Of a stretch of 64,000 nucleotides of DNA, positions 45,415 through 54,363 are shown in pieces. The DNA is from Proteiniborus sp. DW1 (GTDB lineage: Bacteria; Bacillota; Clostridia; Tissierellales; Proteiniboraceae). Within the stretch, counting starts at the first letter, position 1. Each line of letters begins with the position of its first letter. The stretch is taken from the NCBI RefSeq assembly GCF_900095305.1, contig NZ_FMDO01000028.1, positions 1 through 64,000 of the forward strand. Direction: 5' to 3'. A program made the translations under genes and the position numbers. The notes under the pieces were generated by a model that did no database searches, was not told the DNA's origin, and saw only the letters and a program-made list of their open reading frames with translations.

Positions 45415-46596
45415 ATGATAGAGATAATTTTTATTGAGATAGTATCTATAGTTTCATTTTTATATTCTATATTTATGATATTTAGTACCTTTGCTCCAAT
45501 TAACGAAATGGCTATGTTGTTTCTTTGGACTGTTACAGGCTCTATGGTTTATTCATTAACTTATAGAAAGTCAAAGATTTATGAGGCTAGCATTTTACTT
45601 TTGTTTTTACCTATAATATTATACCGTGAAACTAAGGCAATTTATTTCATAGTGGCTACTGCAGTCCTAGTATTTCTATACATTAGAAGTTCTTTGTTTA
45701 AAGGGAACCATTATACCTATGTAGATAAAATTAAGAAGTCTTATTTATTATTAGTACCATTAATTTATATCAACTTCATATCTAATAACTTCAAATTGTC
45801 CATAGCTCATGCAGTGCCGTTTATAATAATATATATTTTATCCTCAATAATTTTAGCAAGGACTATTAGGCACTTAGATTCAAATATGGGTCTTAAAAAT
45901 ATTAGGCAAAACAATATAAAGCATTTATTAATCATGGCTATAGTATTTGTCATTGCTACATTTGATAAATTAAGAGAATCCATCATGATTTTTGCAGAGA
46001 AACTCATAACACTTATATATTCTCCTCTTTATTGGATAGGCAAGATAATAAAGATGCCTTTTGAGAAGATAAAAATGGAAAAGGAGATTCCTGAGAAAAC
46101 AGAGAGAATAGTCGAAGAATTTGATATGGAGCAATTAGAAGCTTTAGAAAAGTATGCAGAAGAAAAAATTTGGGATTTTACAATACTTAAGAGAATATTA
46201 GGGCTAATGCTTATTGTAGTTATTATTTATATTGTTTATAAGCTAATTATAAAAGCAGGGAATAGAAGGGATGAAGGCATTGAGTATGTAGAAGAAAGAG
46301 AGTATATAAAGAGGGCTAAAGAAAAGAAGAAAAGGAGATTTAAGAGAGATAAGTATCCAAAAGAACTAAAGGAACAGATAAGATATTATTATAGAAGATT
46401 TTTGAATAAGCTAAAGCAAAATGATATAGAGATTTTAAAAACAGATTCTTCTCTAGAAATAAACGAAAAGGCAGAAGAAGTATTCCAAGAAGGAATCAAT
46501 AGAATTAGAGAAATCTATATCGATAGTAGATATGGAGATGCCGAGGTAGATAAGGGGTTAGTAGAAGAGATAGAGAGCTTATATAAAAAGCTATAA
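45415..46596 (+). CDS. Membrane protein with C-terminal DUF4129-like domain
   Basis: The 393-residue protein has about seven transmembrane segments in the first 200 residues, another near residue 265, a strongly basic stretch (REYIKRAKEKKKRRFKRDKY) and a C-terminal DUF4129-like helical end (IRYYYRRFLNKLKQ). In related operons this gene is a transglutaminase-like membrane protein; here no transglutaminase domain is visible, so it is either a short form or has lost it. Operon with moxR and DUF58. Confidence 0.7.
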   Translation: MIEIIFIEIVSIVSFLYSIFMIFSTFAPINEMAMLFLWTVTGSMVYSLTYRKSKIYEASILLLFLPIILYRETKAIYFIVATAVLVFLYIRSSLFKGNHYTYVDKIKKSYLLLVPLIYINFISNNFKLSIAHAVPFIIIYILSSIILARTIRHLDSNMGLKNIRQNNIKHLLIMAIVFVIATFDKLRESIMIFAEKLITLIYSPLYWIGKIIKMPFEKIKMEKEIPEKTERIVEEFDMEQLEALEKYAEEKIWDFTILKRILGLMLIVVIIYIVYKLIIKAGNRRDEGIEYVEEREYIKRAKEKKKRRFKRDKYPKELKEQIRYYYRRFLNKLKQNDIEILKTDSSLEINEKAEEVFQEGINRIREIYIDSRYGDAEVDKGLVEEIESLYKKL

Positions 46597-46743
46597 AACT
46601 ACGAAAATAGGATTTATGGGAATACTTCACCTGATTTGATGGGAGATATAATTTTGTTTAGTAGATGAAAGCGTTAAAAATGATGCTTTAGAAGATTTAA
46701 AGGTACTGATATAGGTACTGGAACATCTTTAGGAAGAAAATAC

Positions 46744-47248
46744 TTGATACGGAGAAAGAAAATAGATGATAAAAAATGGCTAGCTTTAATAGCGGTGTTA
46801 ATTCTAGCACTGTCACTAAATATTTTATACAATAACTATATAAAAATTGATGAAAGTATAGAAATATCGGAGGTAATCAAAATTAATAGCAGATAAAGAC
46901 TATATTAATTTTGATGAAATTATAAAAGAAGAATGGGATAGATTATTAATAGTAGGTCCTTATACTGAAAGGAAGGAAGCTGAAAAAGAAAGTGGTATTA
47001 GTTTAAAACGAATTAAGAACTACAATATGGATTTTAATGATAGTGCTAACTTATTAGTATTTTGTTCTGGTAAGGATATTTCAATGTATGTTTATCTAGC
47101 CAGATCTATTGTAGACATTGATTTGCTTACCATAATAGAGGATAATCAAGAACAAACTGTGTTATTGGCTAGAAATCAAACAAAGTTTAAAGTTGTAAGA
47201 GAAGATGATGTATATAAATTGAAGGGATATGGCGATAATATAAGATAA
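46744..47248 (+). pseudogene. Frameshifted single-pass membrane protein gene
   Basis: One frame runs from TTG 46744 through a basic stretch and a hydrophobic segment (LALIAVLILALSLNILY) to a stop at 46894. A second frame, open from 46877 to 47248, continues the protein (DKDYINFDEIIKEEWDRLL and on). Joining them needs a one-base shift near 46877-46893. The whole would be about 168 residues. The family is not recognised. It follows the moxR operon and is ended by the terminator at 47268. Confidence 0.6.
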
Positions 47249-47267
47249 CTTATACCTTTGTGAAAAC

Positions 47268-47324
47268 AATGCTTTTTTCTGGCAGAAATTTAAATAATAC
47301 TTATGCTAGAAAGAAGCATTTTTC
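47268..47324 (+). terminator. Rho-independent terminator
   Basis: AATGCTTTTTTCT pairs with AGAAAGAAGCATT (12 of 13), followed by a T run. It ends the moxR region. Confidence 0.75.
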
Positions 47325-47483
47325 ACTTTATTAGGGAAGCGCTATTTTTTGTAAGTTTTATTAATAAAAAGCTATAGTATATTGAATAATCAAAATTTGT
47401 ATGATATACTGATTACTATTCGCTATCGATGATTTCTTCAAATACGCATTTCACAAAAAGCTCTTCACAACTTAATATTGGGG

Positions 47484-48260
47484 GTGGTTGTTATATTTAG
47501 AGGATTAGAAGTTGCTAAAAAATCCTTTGAAAGAGACCGGGTCTATTTGCTTAATCACATAGTCAATAACATTGGAAGTATTATCTTCGGCTATATTAAT
47601 GTTAGAATTTGGCTAGCTGTATTAGGTAATACAACTGAAGGCATGGAGGCTGTGACCTATCTTATGGTAAATCAGGCTGGACTATGGCTTGTTATGTTTT
47701 TACCTTATGGATGCTATATACCTCAAAAGGTTCGAGATGGCTCAATTGCATTTGAAATGCTGAGACCCTACGGATTATTATATGGTAGCTTTTTTGAGAT
47801 ATTAGGTCACATTATCTACAATTTCTTTTTCCGTACATTACCCATTTTTCTCTTTGGAGTAATAGTCATGGGAGTTTCACTTCCAAGCACCCATCAAATA
47901 TTACCATACTTAATCACATTATTTAATGGAATACTTATTTCGTTTTTAATCAATTATTTTATTGGGCTTTGGAGTATTAAGTTCTTATCTATTAATGGTG
48001 TTCAAATGCTCTATTATTTTTCAGGAACACTGTTTAGTGGTGCCTTTATTAATTTAAAATATCTACCTGAGACTTTTGAAAAAATAGCTTTGAGCCTACC
48101 TTTTGCATATACTTCCTATGTACCTACAGCAGTCTATCAAGGACAATTTAGCTTGCTCAAAGCCTGCTTAAAGCAATGGTTTTGGATAGTATGTTTATTT
48201 GCTGTTGCTTATATATTAACGACTAGACTAACGAAGAAAATGGCTGTTCAGGGAGGTTAA
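47484..48260 (+). CDS. ABC-2-type exporter permease 1
   Basis: The 258-residue protein has about six transmembrane helices and no nucleotide-binding motifs, in the ABC-2 permease style (COG4587-like). It would pair with the permease at 48262 and the ATPase at 49236 as one exporter. The start is uncertain: GTG 47484 or TTG 47478 overlap a GGGGGTGG sequence. The next gene begins one base after the stop. Confidence 0.8.
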   Translation: MVVIFRGLEVAKKSFERDRVYLLNHIVNNIGSIIFGYINVRIWLAVLGNTTEGMEAVTYLMVNQAGLWLVMFLPYGCYIPQKVRDGSIAFEMLRPYGLLYGSFFEILGHIIYNFFFRTLPIFLFGVIVMGVSLPSTHQILPYLITLFNGILISFLINYFIGLWSIKFLSINGVQMLYYFSGTLFSGAFINLKYLPETFEKIALSLPFAYTSYVPTAVYQGQFSLLKACLKQWFWIVCLFAVAYILTTRLTKKMAVQGG

Positions 48261-48261
48261 T

Positions 48262-49035
48262 ATGAGACTTTTCTTGACACTTTTTAAGGCTTCATTCAGA
48301 AGTGAAGCACAGTATAAATTCGATTTTTTCGTAAATATACTTGGGAATATAGCTATAATTGGAGATTTTTTAATAACAGTATTCATATTAATGCGATTTA
48401 AGAACATTAATGGATGGCTACTTCAAGAGGTTTCTCTAATGTACGCTATTACAGAGTTTGGATTTGGAGTATATAGATTCATAGGTGATGGCTTCAATAA
48501 TTTTGAATTGCTAGTACTTTCAGGTAAGTTTGATACGCTACTTATTAGACCAGCATCGGCACTTATACAAGTTATGCTACAGAAAGTTGATTTAAAAAGG
48601 ATTGGTATGGTAGTCCAAGCATTAGCAGTTGGCATATGGGGATTACAAAGATGTTCTTTTATCGATAATAGCATTTATATTTATTTGCCTCTATTGCTAA
48701 TAGCTTCTGTAGTAGTTAATACACAAATAGGCATCATACTGGCGGCTGTAGCCTTTTGGACTGGGAAAAATGAAGACATAGTGATTCTTGGACATTATTC
48801 ATCAAGAACAGCAGCCCAGTATCCTGCATCAATTTATAATAAGTTATTTAGCAGCATTTTAACATTCATTATTCCCTTTTTTTCCGTAAGCTACTACCCT
48901 TTAGTATACTACACAGGAAGGTCTGAAAATACATTTTACTTATTTGCTCCCTTGCTTGCAGTAGTTGCCATGACACCTATAACTTATGTTATATGGAGTG
49001 CGGGGATTAAGAGATATTCAAGTACAGGGACCTAG
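48262..49035 (+). CDS. ABC-2-type exporter permease 2
   Basis: The 257-residue protein has about six transmembrane helices with the same style as the preceding permease (COG3694-like). GGGAGG precedes the ATG, inside the end of the previous gene, so the two are translationally coupled and likely form a heterodimeric channel. Substrate unknown. A gap of 200 bases separates it from the ATPase gene. Confidence 0.8.
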   Translation: MRLFLTLFKASFRSEAQYKFDFFVNILGNIAIIGDFLITVFILMRFKNINGWLLQEVSLMYAITEFGFGVYRFIGDGFNNFELLVLSGKFDTLLIRPASALIQVMLQKVDLKRIGMVVQALAVGIWGLQRCSFIDNSIYIYLPLLLIASVVVNTQIGIILAAVAFWTGKNEDIVILGHYSSRTAAQYPASIYNKLFSSILTFIIPFFSVSYYPLVYYTGRSENTFYLFAPLLAVVAMTPITYVIWSAGIKRYSSTGT

Positions 49036-49235
49036 CAGGTATAAACGTTTGAGAACATTGAAGAGAGATTTTCAAGCGTATCATTCTGAGACATAATCGA
49101 AGAATCCTATACTATCAACACATAGAAGGATTTTACTCATGTTCAGTATAACAAAAGAGGACTTAGTGATAATAGTTTATTAATATGACATTGAACGCTA
49201 GGTGTAATATATTTATAATGACTGGAGGGCTGGCT

Positions 49236-50195
49236 ATGGAGTTTATTACTGTAGAAGGGTTAATGAAGGAATACACTATATATGAGAAAAAGAGTATCTT
49301 TAGAAGAAATAAAAGAAAAGTTGAAGCTCTTAAGGGAATAGATTTTACAGTTAAAAAAGGCGAGTTCTTAGGTTATGTAGGACCAAATGGAGCAGGAAAA
49401 TCCACTACCATTAAAATACTGACAGGAATTATGACTCCAAGTAGTGGAATGGTAAAAGTAGGAGAATATATACCCTATAAAGATAGAAAGAAATATGTAA
49501 AAAACATAGGTGTAGTCTTTGGACAGAAAACACAAATGTGGTGGGATTTGCCGGTTATTGATACCTATGAGCTTCTAAAGGGAATATACAAGGTTGATGA
49601 AAAAAGATATAAGAAACAGTTAGATTATTTAGTAGATAGATTGTTTCTTCAAGACATCTTAAAACAACCAGTACGGCAACTTAGCTTAGGACAAAGAATG
49701 AGGGCTGAGTTAGGGGCGTGTATGATTCATGACCCTGAAATACTTTTTTTAGATGAGCCTACTATTGGTTTGGATATAGTGTCTAAGCATAAGGTAGTAG
49801 ATTTTCTTCAAGAAATCAACCAGCAAGGAAAGACCATATTTTTAACGACACATGATATGAAGGATATAGAAAAGTTATGTAATGAGATGTTGGTTCTTAA
49901 TCATGGAGATATAGTATATAAAGGTAAGGTAGAAGAATTGAAGACTATAGGAGAATTACCTATTAGAGTTGTTGCACAGTTTAAGCGCAATGGCTATGAC
50001 ACATTACTTAATGAAATTATATCAGGATACTCAGGAGCATATGATCCTGATAAGTCACAGCTTGTCCTAAATCTTAAAAGCAAAAAAGAAATATCGGAAA
50101 TAGCTAAGGCTCTTTTCAATAATTTTGACATAGATGATTTCAAGATTGAAGAACCAGGCATTGAAGAGGTGATAAGGCTCATATATACTACTTAA
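49236..50195 (+). CDS. ABC exporter ATPase (COG4586-like)
   Basis: The 319-residue ATPase has Walker A in YVGPNGAGKST, signature LSLGQRMR and Walker B ILFLDEPT, with the His loop in LTTHD. An extra C-terminal region of about 90 residues is typical of this exporter class. GGAGGG sets ATG 49236; the in-frame ATG at 49185 has no site. It drives the two permeases upstream. Confidence 0.9.
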   Translation: MEFITVEGLMKEYTIYEKKSIFRRNKRKVEALKGIDFTVKKGEFLGYVGPNGAGKSTTIKILTGIMTPSSGMVKVGEYIPYKDRKKYVKNIGVVFGQKTQMWWDLPVIDTYELLKGIYKVDEKRYKKQLDYLVDRLFLQDILKQPVRQLSLGQRMRAELGACMIHDPEILFLDEPTIGLDIVSKHKVVDFLQEINQQGKTIFLTTHDMKDIEKLCNEMLVLNHGDIVYKGKVEELKTIGELPIRVVAQFKRNGYDTLLNEIISGYSGAYDPDKSQLVLNLKSKKEISEIAKALFNNFDIDDFKIEEPGIEEVIRLIYTT

Positions 50196-50288
50196 TACAT
50201 AATATTTATTTATATAAGTACTGAGTATCATAATACATCTAATAAATTTCCATTTGCTATTTCAAAAACGTGTAAATATACAAGAGTA

Positions 50289-50343
50289 AAAGCCTCATTC
50301 AGGTTAGCCTCTCTACTGAGAACTACTACCTAAATGGGGCTTA
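50289..50343 (+). terminator. Hairpin after ABC exporter operon
   Basis: AAGCCTCATTCAGGT pairs with ACCTAAATGGGGCTT with two mismatches. There is no long T run, so it is a weaker terminator candidate. Confidence 0.6.
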
Positions 50344-50370
50344 AATGATTTGTGTATAAATCTTAGAAAG

Positions 50371-50454
50371 TTTTTTATAGCTAAGGAAAGTCCTGCTTTG
50401 ATGCTTTTATATAATAGGATTTTTCGCTAATGAGTTTCAATAAGGATTTCACTT
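50371..50454. repeat. Intergenic repeat family 2, copy 3
   Basis: Starts TTTTTTATAGCTAA and contains GATGCT and GCTAATGAGTTTCAATAAGG, aligning with 39434-39516. The right part overlaps the last codons of the minus-strand gene at 50427-50627, so this copy supplies that gene's 3' end and hairpin. Confidence 0.6.
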
Positions 50455-50627
50455 GGCCCACCCTTAAAAAAGCTATCTGGACTAATTCCCTTATTAGCTA
50501 TCTTTGTGCTAGTTTCCTTATTAATTTTAACATCATATGTAGTTGGTTCAACTCCAGCATCTGCAAAGGATTGTACTGGTGTCATAAGTAGTGAAGATAT
50601 TAATAATGTAGCAACTTGTCTTTTCAT
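50427..50627 (-). CDS. Small secreted protein of unknown function
   Basis: The 66-residue protein has MKRQVATLLISSLLMTPVQS then F-A-D-A, a signal peptide with likely cleavage after Ala22 and no lipobox Cys. The mature part has about 44 residues and is not recognised. GGAGG lies eight bases before the ATG on the minus strand, so translation is well supported. The C-terminal EILIETH lies in repeat copy 3 of family 2. A signalling or bacteriocin peptide is possible but unproven. Confidence 0.7.
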   Translation of the reverse strand: MKRQVATLLISSLLMTPVQSFADAGVEPTTYDVKINKETSTKIANKGISPDSFFKGGPSEILIETH

Positions 50628-50803
50628 ATTTTTGTCCTCCCTTTAATATGTTTGCTTATGTTATAAACATTCGGAGGATAAAGCAAATTTTTAAGGCATT
50701 ATATATTGGAAATTTGTTCTTAGTTGCAACAATTTAGTTGTGGGGTTTTATAGTTTTTATTCTAGAATTCAGGGTAAGATATTAGAAGTGAGGAGGTGGT
50801 GCT

Positions 50804-51052
50804 TTGAAAAATAAGAGTACGATGGTTGAGATTTGGGGAGATGTTATTGAAATAAAATACTTGATAATATCTATAATCATCTCTTCCATACTTACAATGG
50901 GTGGATATTTTTTAGCTCCATCCAATGATAAAACTAGACAGCTTTTTTTTGGATTATTAGGAGCAATAATAAGCTTCGTTATCTCAACCTTCATAATAAA
51001 ACCTAAGCGAATTATTGTTTTTGAAGAAGACATAATAAACAAAGAGGAGTAA
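50804..51052 (+). CDS. Small two-helix membrane protein, permease partner
   Basis: The 82-residue protein has two transmembrane helices (about residues 20-37 and 48-65) and starts at TTG behind GAGGAGGTGG. It ends four bases before the TctA-like gene. TctB subunits of tripartite transporters are usually about twice as long with four helices, so this may be a reduced TctB-like partner. This is inference from its position. Confidence 0.7.
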   Translation: MKNKSTMVEIWGDVIEIKYLIISIIISSILTMGGYFLAPSNDKTRQLFFGLLGAIISFVISTFIIKPKRIIVFEEDIINKEE

Positions 51053-51056
51053 TTTT

Positions 51057-52415
51057 ATGGACAGTTTGCTACTATTACAAATGATTCTAGCAGCCTTAGG
51101 GGCTGTGATTATATATATATTTATAGGATTTATTCCTGGTACAGATGAAACTTCGGTTCTAATGCCAATTACACTAACTGTTGTATTAGCAGGTGTACAG
51201 CCAATAGTTGTTCTGACATTTTTTATTGCAGCTATTGTGACATTAAACTTAACTAATGCTATTCCAACGGCCTTAGTAGGACTACCTGGTGGTGTAATGT
51301 CTAGTCCTATGATGGAACATTCTTTGTTTCTAAAGGATAGGGGAATGTCGGCTTTAGTGATTAAAAAGATGGCGGTGGGTGCTTTAATAGGAGTTGGGAT
51401 TTCAATTCCTATGGCGCTGGTATTAGCAAATATTCTAGCACCCTATGCAAGGAATATACAAGCATTAGCACCCTTATTATTTTTTATAGGCGCAATTTTC
51501 TTATCTATTATAGGAAAAAATAAAATATTATCTCTATTTAGCATAGTTCCCATGGCAATACTATTTATGGGACTAAGACATTTATATTGGGGAATAGGAG
51601 TTGTACCTAAAAACGCAAATATTACAACCTCATTCTTCTTAGGTATTACTATTGGCCCCCTTATTGTGTCTTTGCTCACATTATTAAATAGAAAAAGTCT
51701 TCAGTCTATGATAATAGAAGATAAGAAGAAGGTTTTAATTCCTAATGATGCTGTATTGAGTAAAACATTGAATCCATTTAAAATATTGACAAAAACTGAA
51801 ATGAAAAAGGCTTCTATTCCAGCTTTGATTGTTAGCTTTTTATTTGTACTTAGTCCAGTTGGACTTACAATTTTATTGGGAGAGTCAGTAGCTTCTAGAG
51901 AAAAAGATCCTGTTAATAGGGCAACTACAGCTATCACAACTATGAGCGCACTAGCACAAGCTACATATCTTTCAGGTATTATAATTCCACTAATTGCGCT
52001 GGGTATTCCACTGTCGCCTACTGCAATTGGACCAGGCAGTGCCTTATTTAATGCACCACCAGTATTTACAGTTGATAATAACTTACATCATATGCTAAGT
52101 AGTTGGGAGTTTGTTGCTGCTATATTAGTTGGAGCAATTATAGCAGTGGCCATAACCTACTATATTGCAAATAGATTTGCAGGAAAAATATCCACATTTG
52201 TTCTTCAAAAAATACCTCATGAGGCTATTATAGGATTATTTATTTCTCTTATTCTTTTATTATCATATATGGATGCAGGGTTAATTAATATTTTTGGAGT
52301 ACTGCTAATAGGCATAACCTGCGGTACATTAAATAAGATGGGTGTAAACTATGGAGTACAGTTCATGACTCTGTATGCATCACCTTGGATTATTGAAAAG
52401 CTTGCATTATTTTAA
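51057..52415 (+). CDS. TctA-family permease
   Basis: The 452-residue protein has about eleven transmembrane segments with the TctA-like IGFIPGTDETSVLMPITL and TALVGLPGGVMSSPMMEH repeats and a second set near residue 320. TctA is the membrane subunit of tripartite carboxylate transporters; no binding protein (TctC) gene is nearby. It is followed at 22 bases by mevalonate kinase, in one operon, hinting that it may carry mevalonate or a related acid. Confidence 0.8.
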   Translation: MDSLLLLQMILAALGAVIIYIFIGFIPGTDETSVLMPITLTVVLAGVQPIVVLTFFIAAIVTLNLTNAIPTALVGLPGGVMSSPMMEHSLFLKDRGMSALVIKKMAVGALIGVGISIPMALVLANILAPYARNIQALAPLLFFIGAIFLSIIGKNKILSLFSIVPMAILFMGLRHLYWGIGVVPKNANITTSFFLGITIGPLIVSLLTLLNRKSLQSMIIEDKKKVLIPNDAVLSKTLNPFKILTKTEMKKASIPALIVSFLFVLSPVGLTILLGESVASREKDPVNRATTAITTMSALAQATYLSGIIIPLIALGIPLSPTAIGPGSALFNAPPVFTVDNNLHHMLSSWEFVAAILVGAIIAVAITYYIANRFAGKISTFVLQKIPHEAIIGLFISLILLLSYMDAGLINIFGVLLIGITCGTLNKMGVNYGVQFMTLYASPWIIEKLALF

Positions 52416-52437
52416 ATTATTAGATAAGGAGTACAGA

Positions 52438-53388
52438 ATGGATAAGAAAACTTCAGTAGGAACTGCAATCGGCAAAATAATTTTAATGGGTGAACATGCA
52501 GTAGTTTATGGAGAGCCAGCAATAGCTATACCCTTTCCAGGAGCAAAGGTAAAGACTACTATATATAAAGGAAATGGTCCTGTGCTTCTTGACTGCTTAT
52601 ACTATAAAGGGGTATTATCAAATGCACCTGAAACATTACTTGGGCTAACAAAGGTTATTAAGAATATTACTGAAAGCTTAGGAGAAGAATTAAAAGATTT
52701 CAGCATTAATATAGAAAGTACTATTCTCCCCGAAAGGGGTATGGGCTCTAGTGCTGCAGTTGCTATTGCAACTATCCGTGCATTGTATGACTTCTTTAAT
52801 AGACCTTTGACATATGATGAGCTCCTAAAATGGACTGATGTTTCTGAAAAAATAGTACATGGAAATCCAAGTGGTATAGATGCTGCAATTGTTAGCGGAG
52901 AAAAAACACTCTATTATATTAAAGGAAAGCCAGTTATACCATTTGAGTTTAAGCTAGATACATATTTAATAGTTGGTGATACAGGGAAAAAAGGTCAAAC
53001 TAGGGCTGCTGTTGAGGGTGTTAGGCAGTTTATAGAGTCAAAAGCTGAAGAAGGTAGAGTTCTAATTAAGGAGCTGGGAGTACTGACTATGAGTGCAAAG
53101 AGCTCAATAGAAAGTAATGATGCTATAAAACTTGGCGAATCAATGACTAGAGCCCATAATATTTTAGATAAACTAGGTGTTAGTGATGATAACCTCAACT
53201 TTTTAGTTTCAGAGGCATTAAATAGTGGAGCTCTAGGTGCTAAATTAACTGGCGGCGGCAGAGGTGGATGTATGATAGCACTGGCATCGAGCAGAGAGGA
53301 AGCTAATTATATATCTAGTAAACTACTAAGTAGTGGTGCCGAAAATACATGGATTAGTAACTTAGGAGTTGATTTGGTTGATAAATAG
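52438..53388 (+). CDS. mvaK1: Mevalonate kinase
   Basis: The 316-residue GHMP kinase has GKIILMGEHAVVYGEPAIA at the N-terminus, the ATP loop PERGMGSSAAVA, NPSGIDAAIV and the C-terminal motif KLTGGGRGGC. It phosphorylates mevalonate to 5-phosphomevalonate. AAGGAG sets ATG 52438. It overlaps the next gene and is the first enzyme of the lower mevalonate pathway in this operon. Confidence 0.95.
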   Translation: MDKKTSVGTAIGKIILMGEHAVVYGEPAIAIPFPGAKVKTTIYKGNGPVLLDCLYYKGVLSNAPETLLGLTKVIKNITESLGEELKDFSINIESTILPERGMGSSAAVAIATIRALYDFFNRPLTYDELLKWTDVSEKIVHGNPSGIDAAIVSGEKTLYYIKGKPVIPFEFKLDTYLIVGDTGKKGQTRAAVEGVRQFIESKAEEGRVLIKELGVLTMSAKSSIESNDAIKLGESMTRAHNILDKLGVSDDNLNFLVSEALNSGALGAKLTGGGRGGCMIALASSREEANYISSKLLSSGAENTWISNLGVDLVDK

Positions 53389-54349
53389 AGGAAAGGCAAG
53401 GGCTTATGGAAATATAGCCCTAATTAAATACTGGGGAAAAAGAGATGAAAAATACATCTTACCGATGAATAGCAGTCTTTCCCTAACTATAGAATGTTTT
53501 TATACGGAGACAGAGGTTATTTTCGATGATAGCCTTAGTGAAGATTATTTTTATTTAAATGATGTGTTTCAAGATAAAGCAACCACAAATAAGGTAAGCT
53601 CATTTTTAGATTTATTCAGGCAATTTGCTGATATTAACATGAAAGCTATTGTCAATAGTAAAAATTTTGTACCTACTGCAGCTGGATTAGCTTCATCAGC
53701 TTCTGGCTATGCCGCATTAGCAGCAGCAGCTAATATTGCCAGTGGTCTAAATCTTGGCCCTAAAGAATTATCTATGTATGCCAGACAAGGCTCTGGTAGT
53801 GCAACAAGGAGTATTTATGGCGGATTTGTTGAGTGGCAAAGAGGAACATCTGAAAAAGACTCCTATGCCATACCAATAGATGATGCAAAATGGGATATTG
53901 GCATGGTTATAGTTATAGTGAACTCTAAGGAAAAGTCAATTTCCAGTCGTGAGGGTATGAAGAGAACTGTAAAGACTTCACCCTTTTATAAAGTATGGGC
54001 TCAATGTGCAGAAGATGATATTAAAGTAATAAAATCGGCAATTAAAGATAGAGATTTTGAGAAATTAGGTTTTATTACAGAGAGAAATGGACTTATGATG
54101 CATGGCACAATGCTTGGCGCAGTTCCACCTTTATCATATTGGGAGCCTGATAGTATTTTAGTTATGCAGATAGTAAGACAATTAAGAAATGAAGGCATCC
54201 TCTGCTATTTTACTATGGATGCTGGCCCCAATGTTAAAATATTGTGTAGATTATCTGAAAGTTATAAAATCAAAGAGAGATTAAGACAAGTATTTGCTGA
54301 AGATCAGATAATAGTTACAGGGCCTGGCCCAGGTATAGTTGTTCTATAG
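53378..54349 (+). CDS. mvaD: Diphosphomevalonate decarboxylase
   Basis: The 323-residue enzyme has NIALIKYWGKRD near the start, PTAAGLASSASGYAALA and the basic S-x-S-R-E-G-M-K-R-T region, all typical of MvaD. It makes isopentenyl diphosphate with ATP use and loss of CO2. It starts at TTG 53378 nine bases after AGGAG, overlapping the mvaK1 end by 11 bases. The alternative TTG at 53369 touches the ribosome site. Confidence 0.95.
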   Translation: MINRGKARAYGNIALIKYWGKRDEKYILPMNSSLSLTIECFYTETEVIFDDSLSEDYFYLNDVFQDKATTNKVSSFLDLFRQFADINMKAIVNSKNFVPTAAGLASSASGYAALAAAANIASGLNLGPKELSMYARQGSGSATRSIYGGFVEWQRGTSEKDSYAIPIDDAKWDIGMVIVIVNSKEKSISSREGMKRTVKTSPFYKVWAQCAEDDIKVIKSAIKDRDFEKLGFITERNGLMMHGTMLGAVPPLSYWEPDSILVMQIVRQLRNEGILCYFTMDAGPNVKILCRLSESYKIKERLRQVFAEDQIIVTGPGPGIVVL

Positions 54350-54363
54350 GAGGAGGTAGAAAA

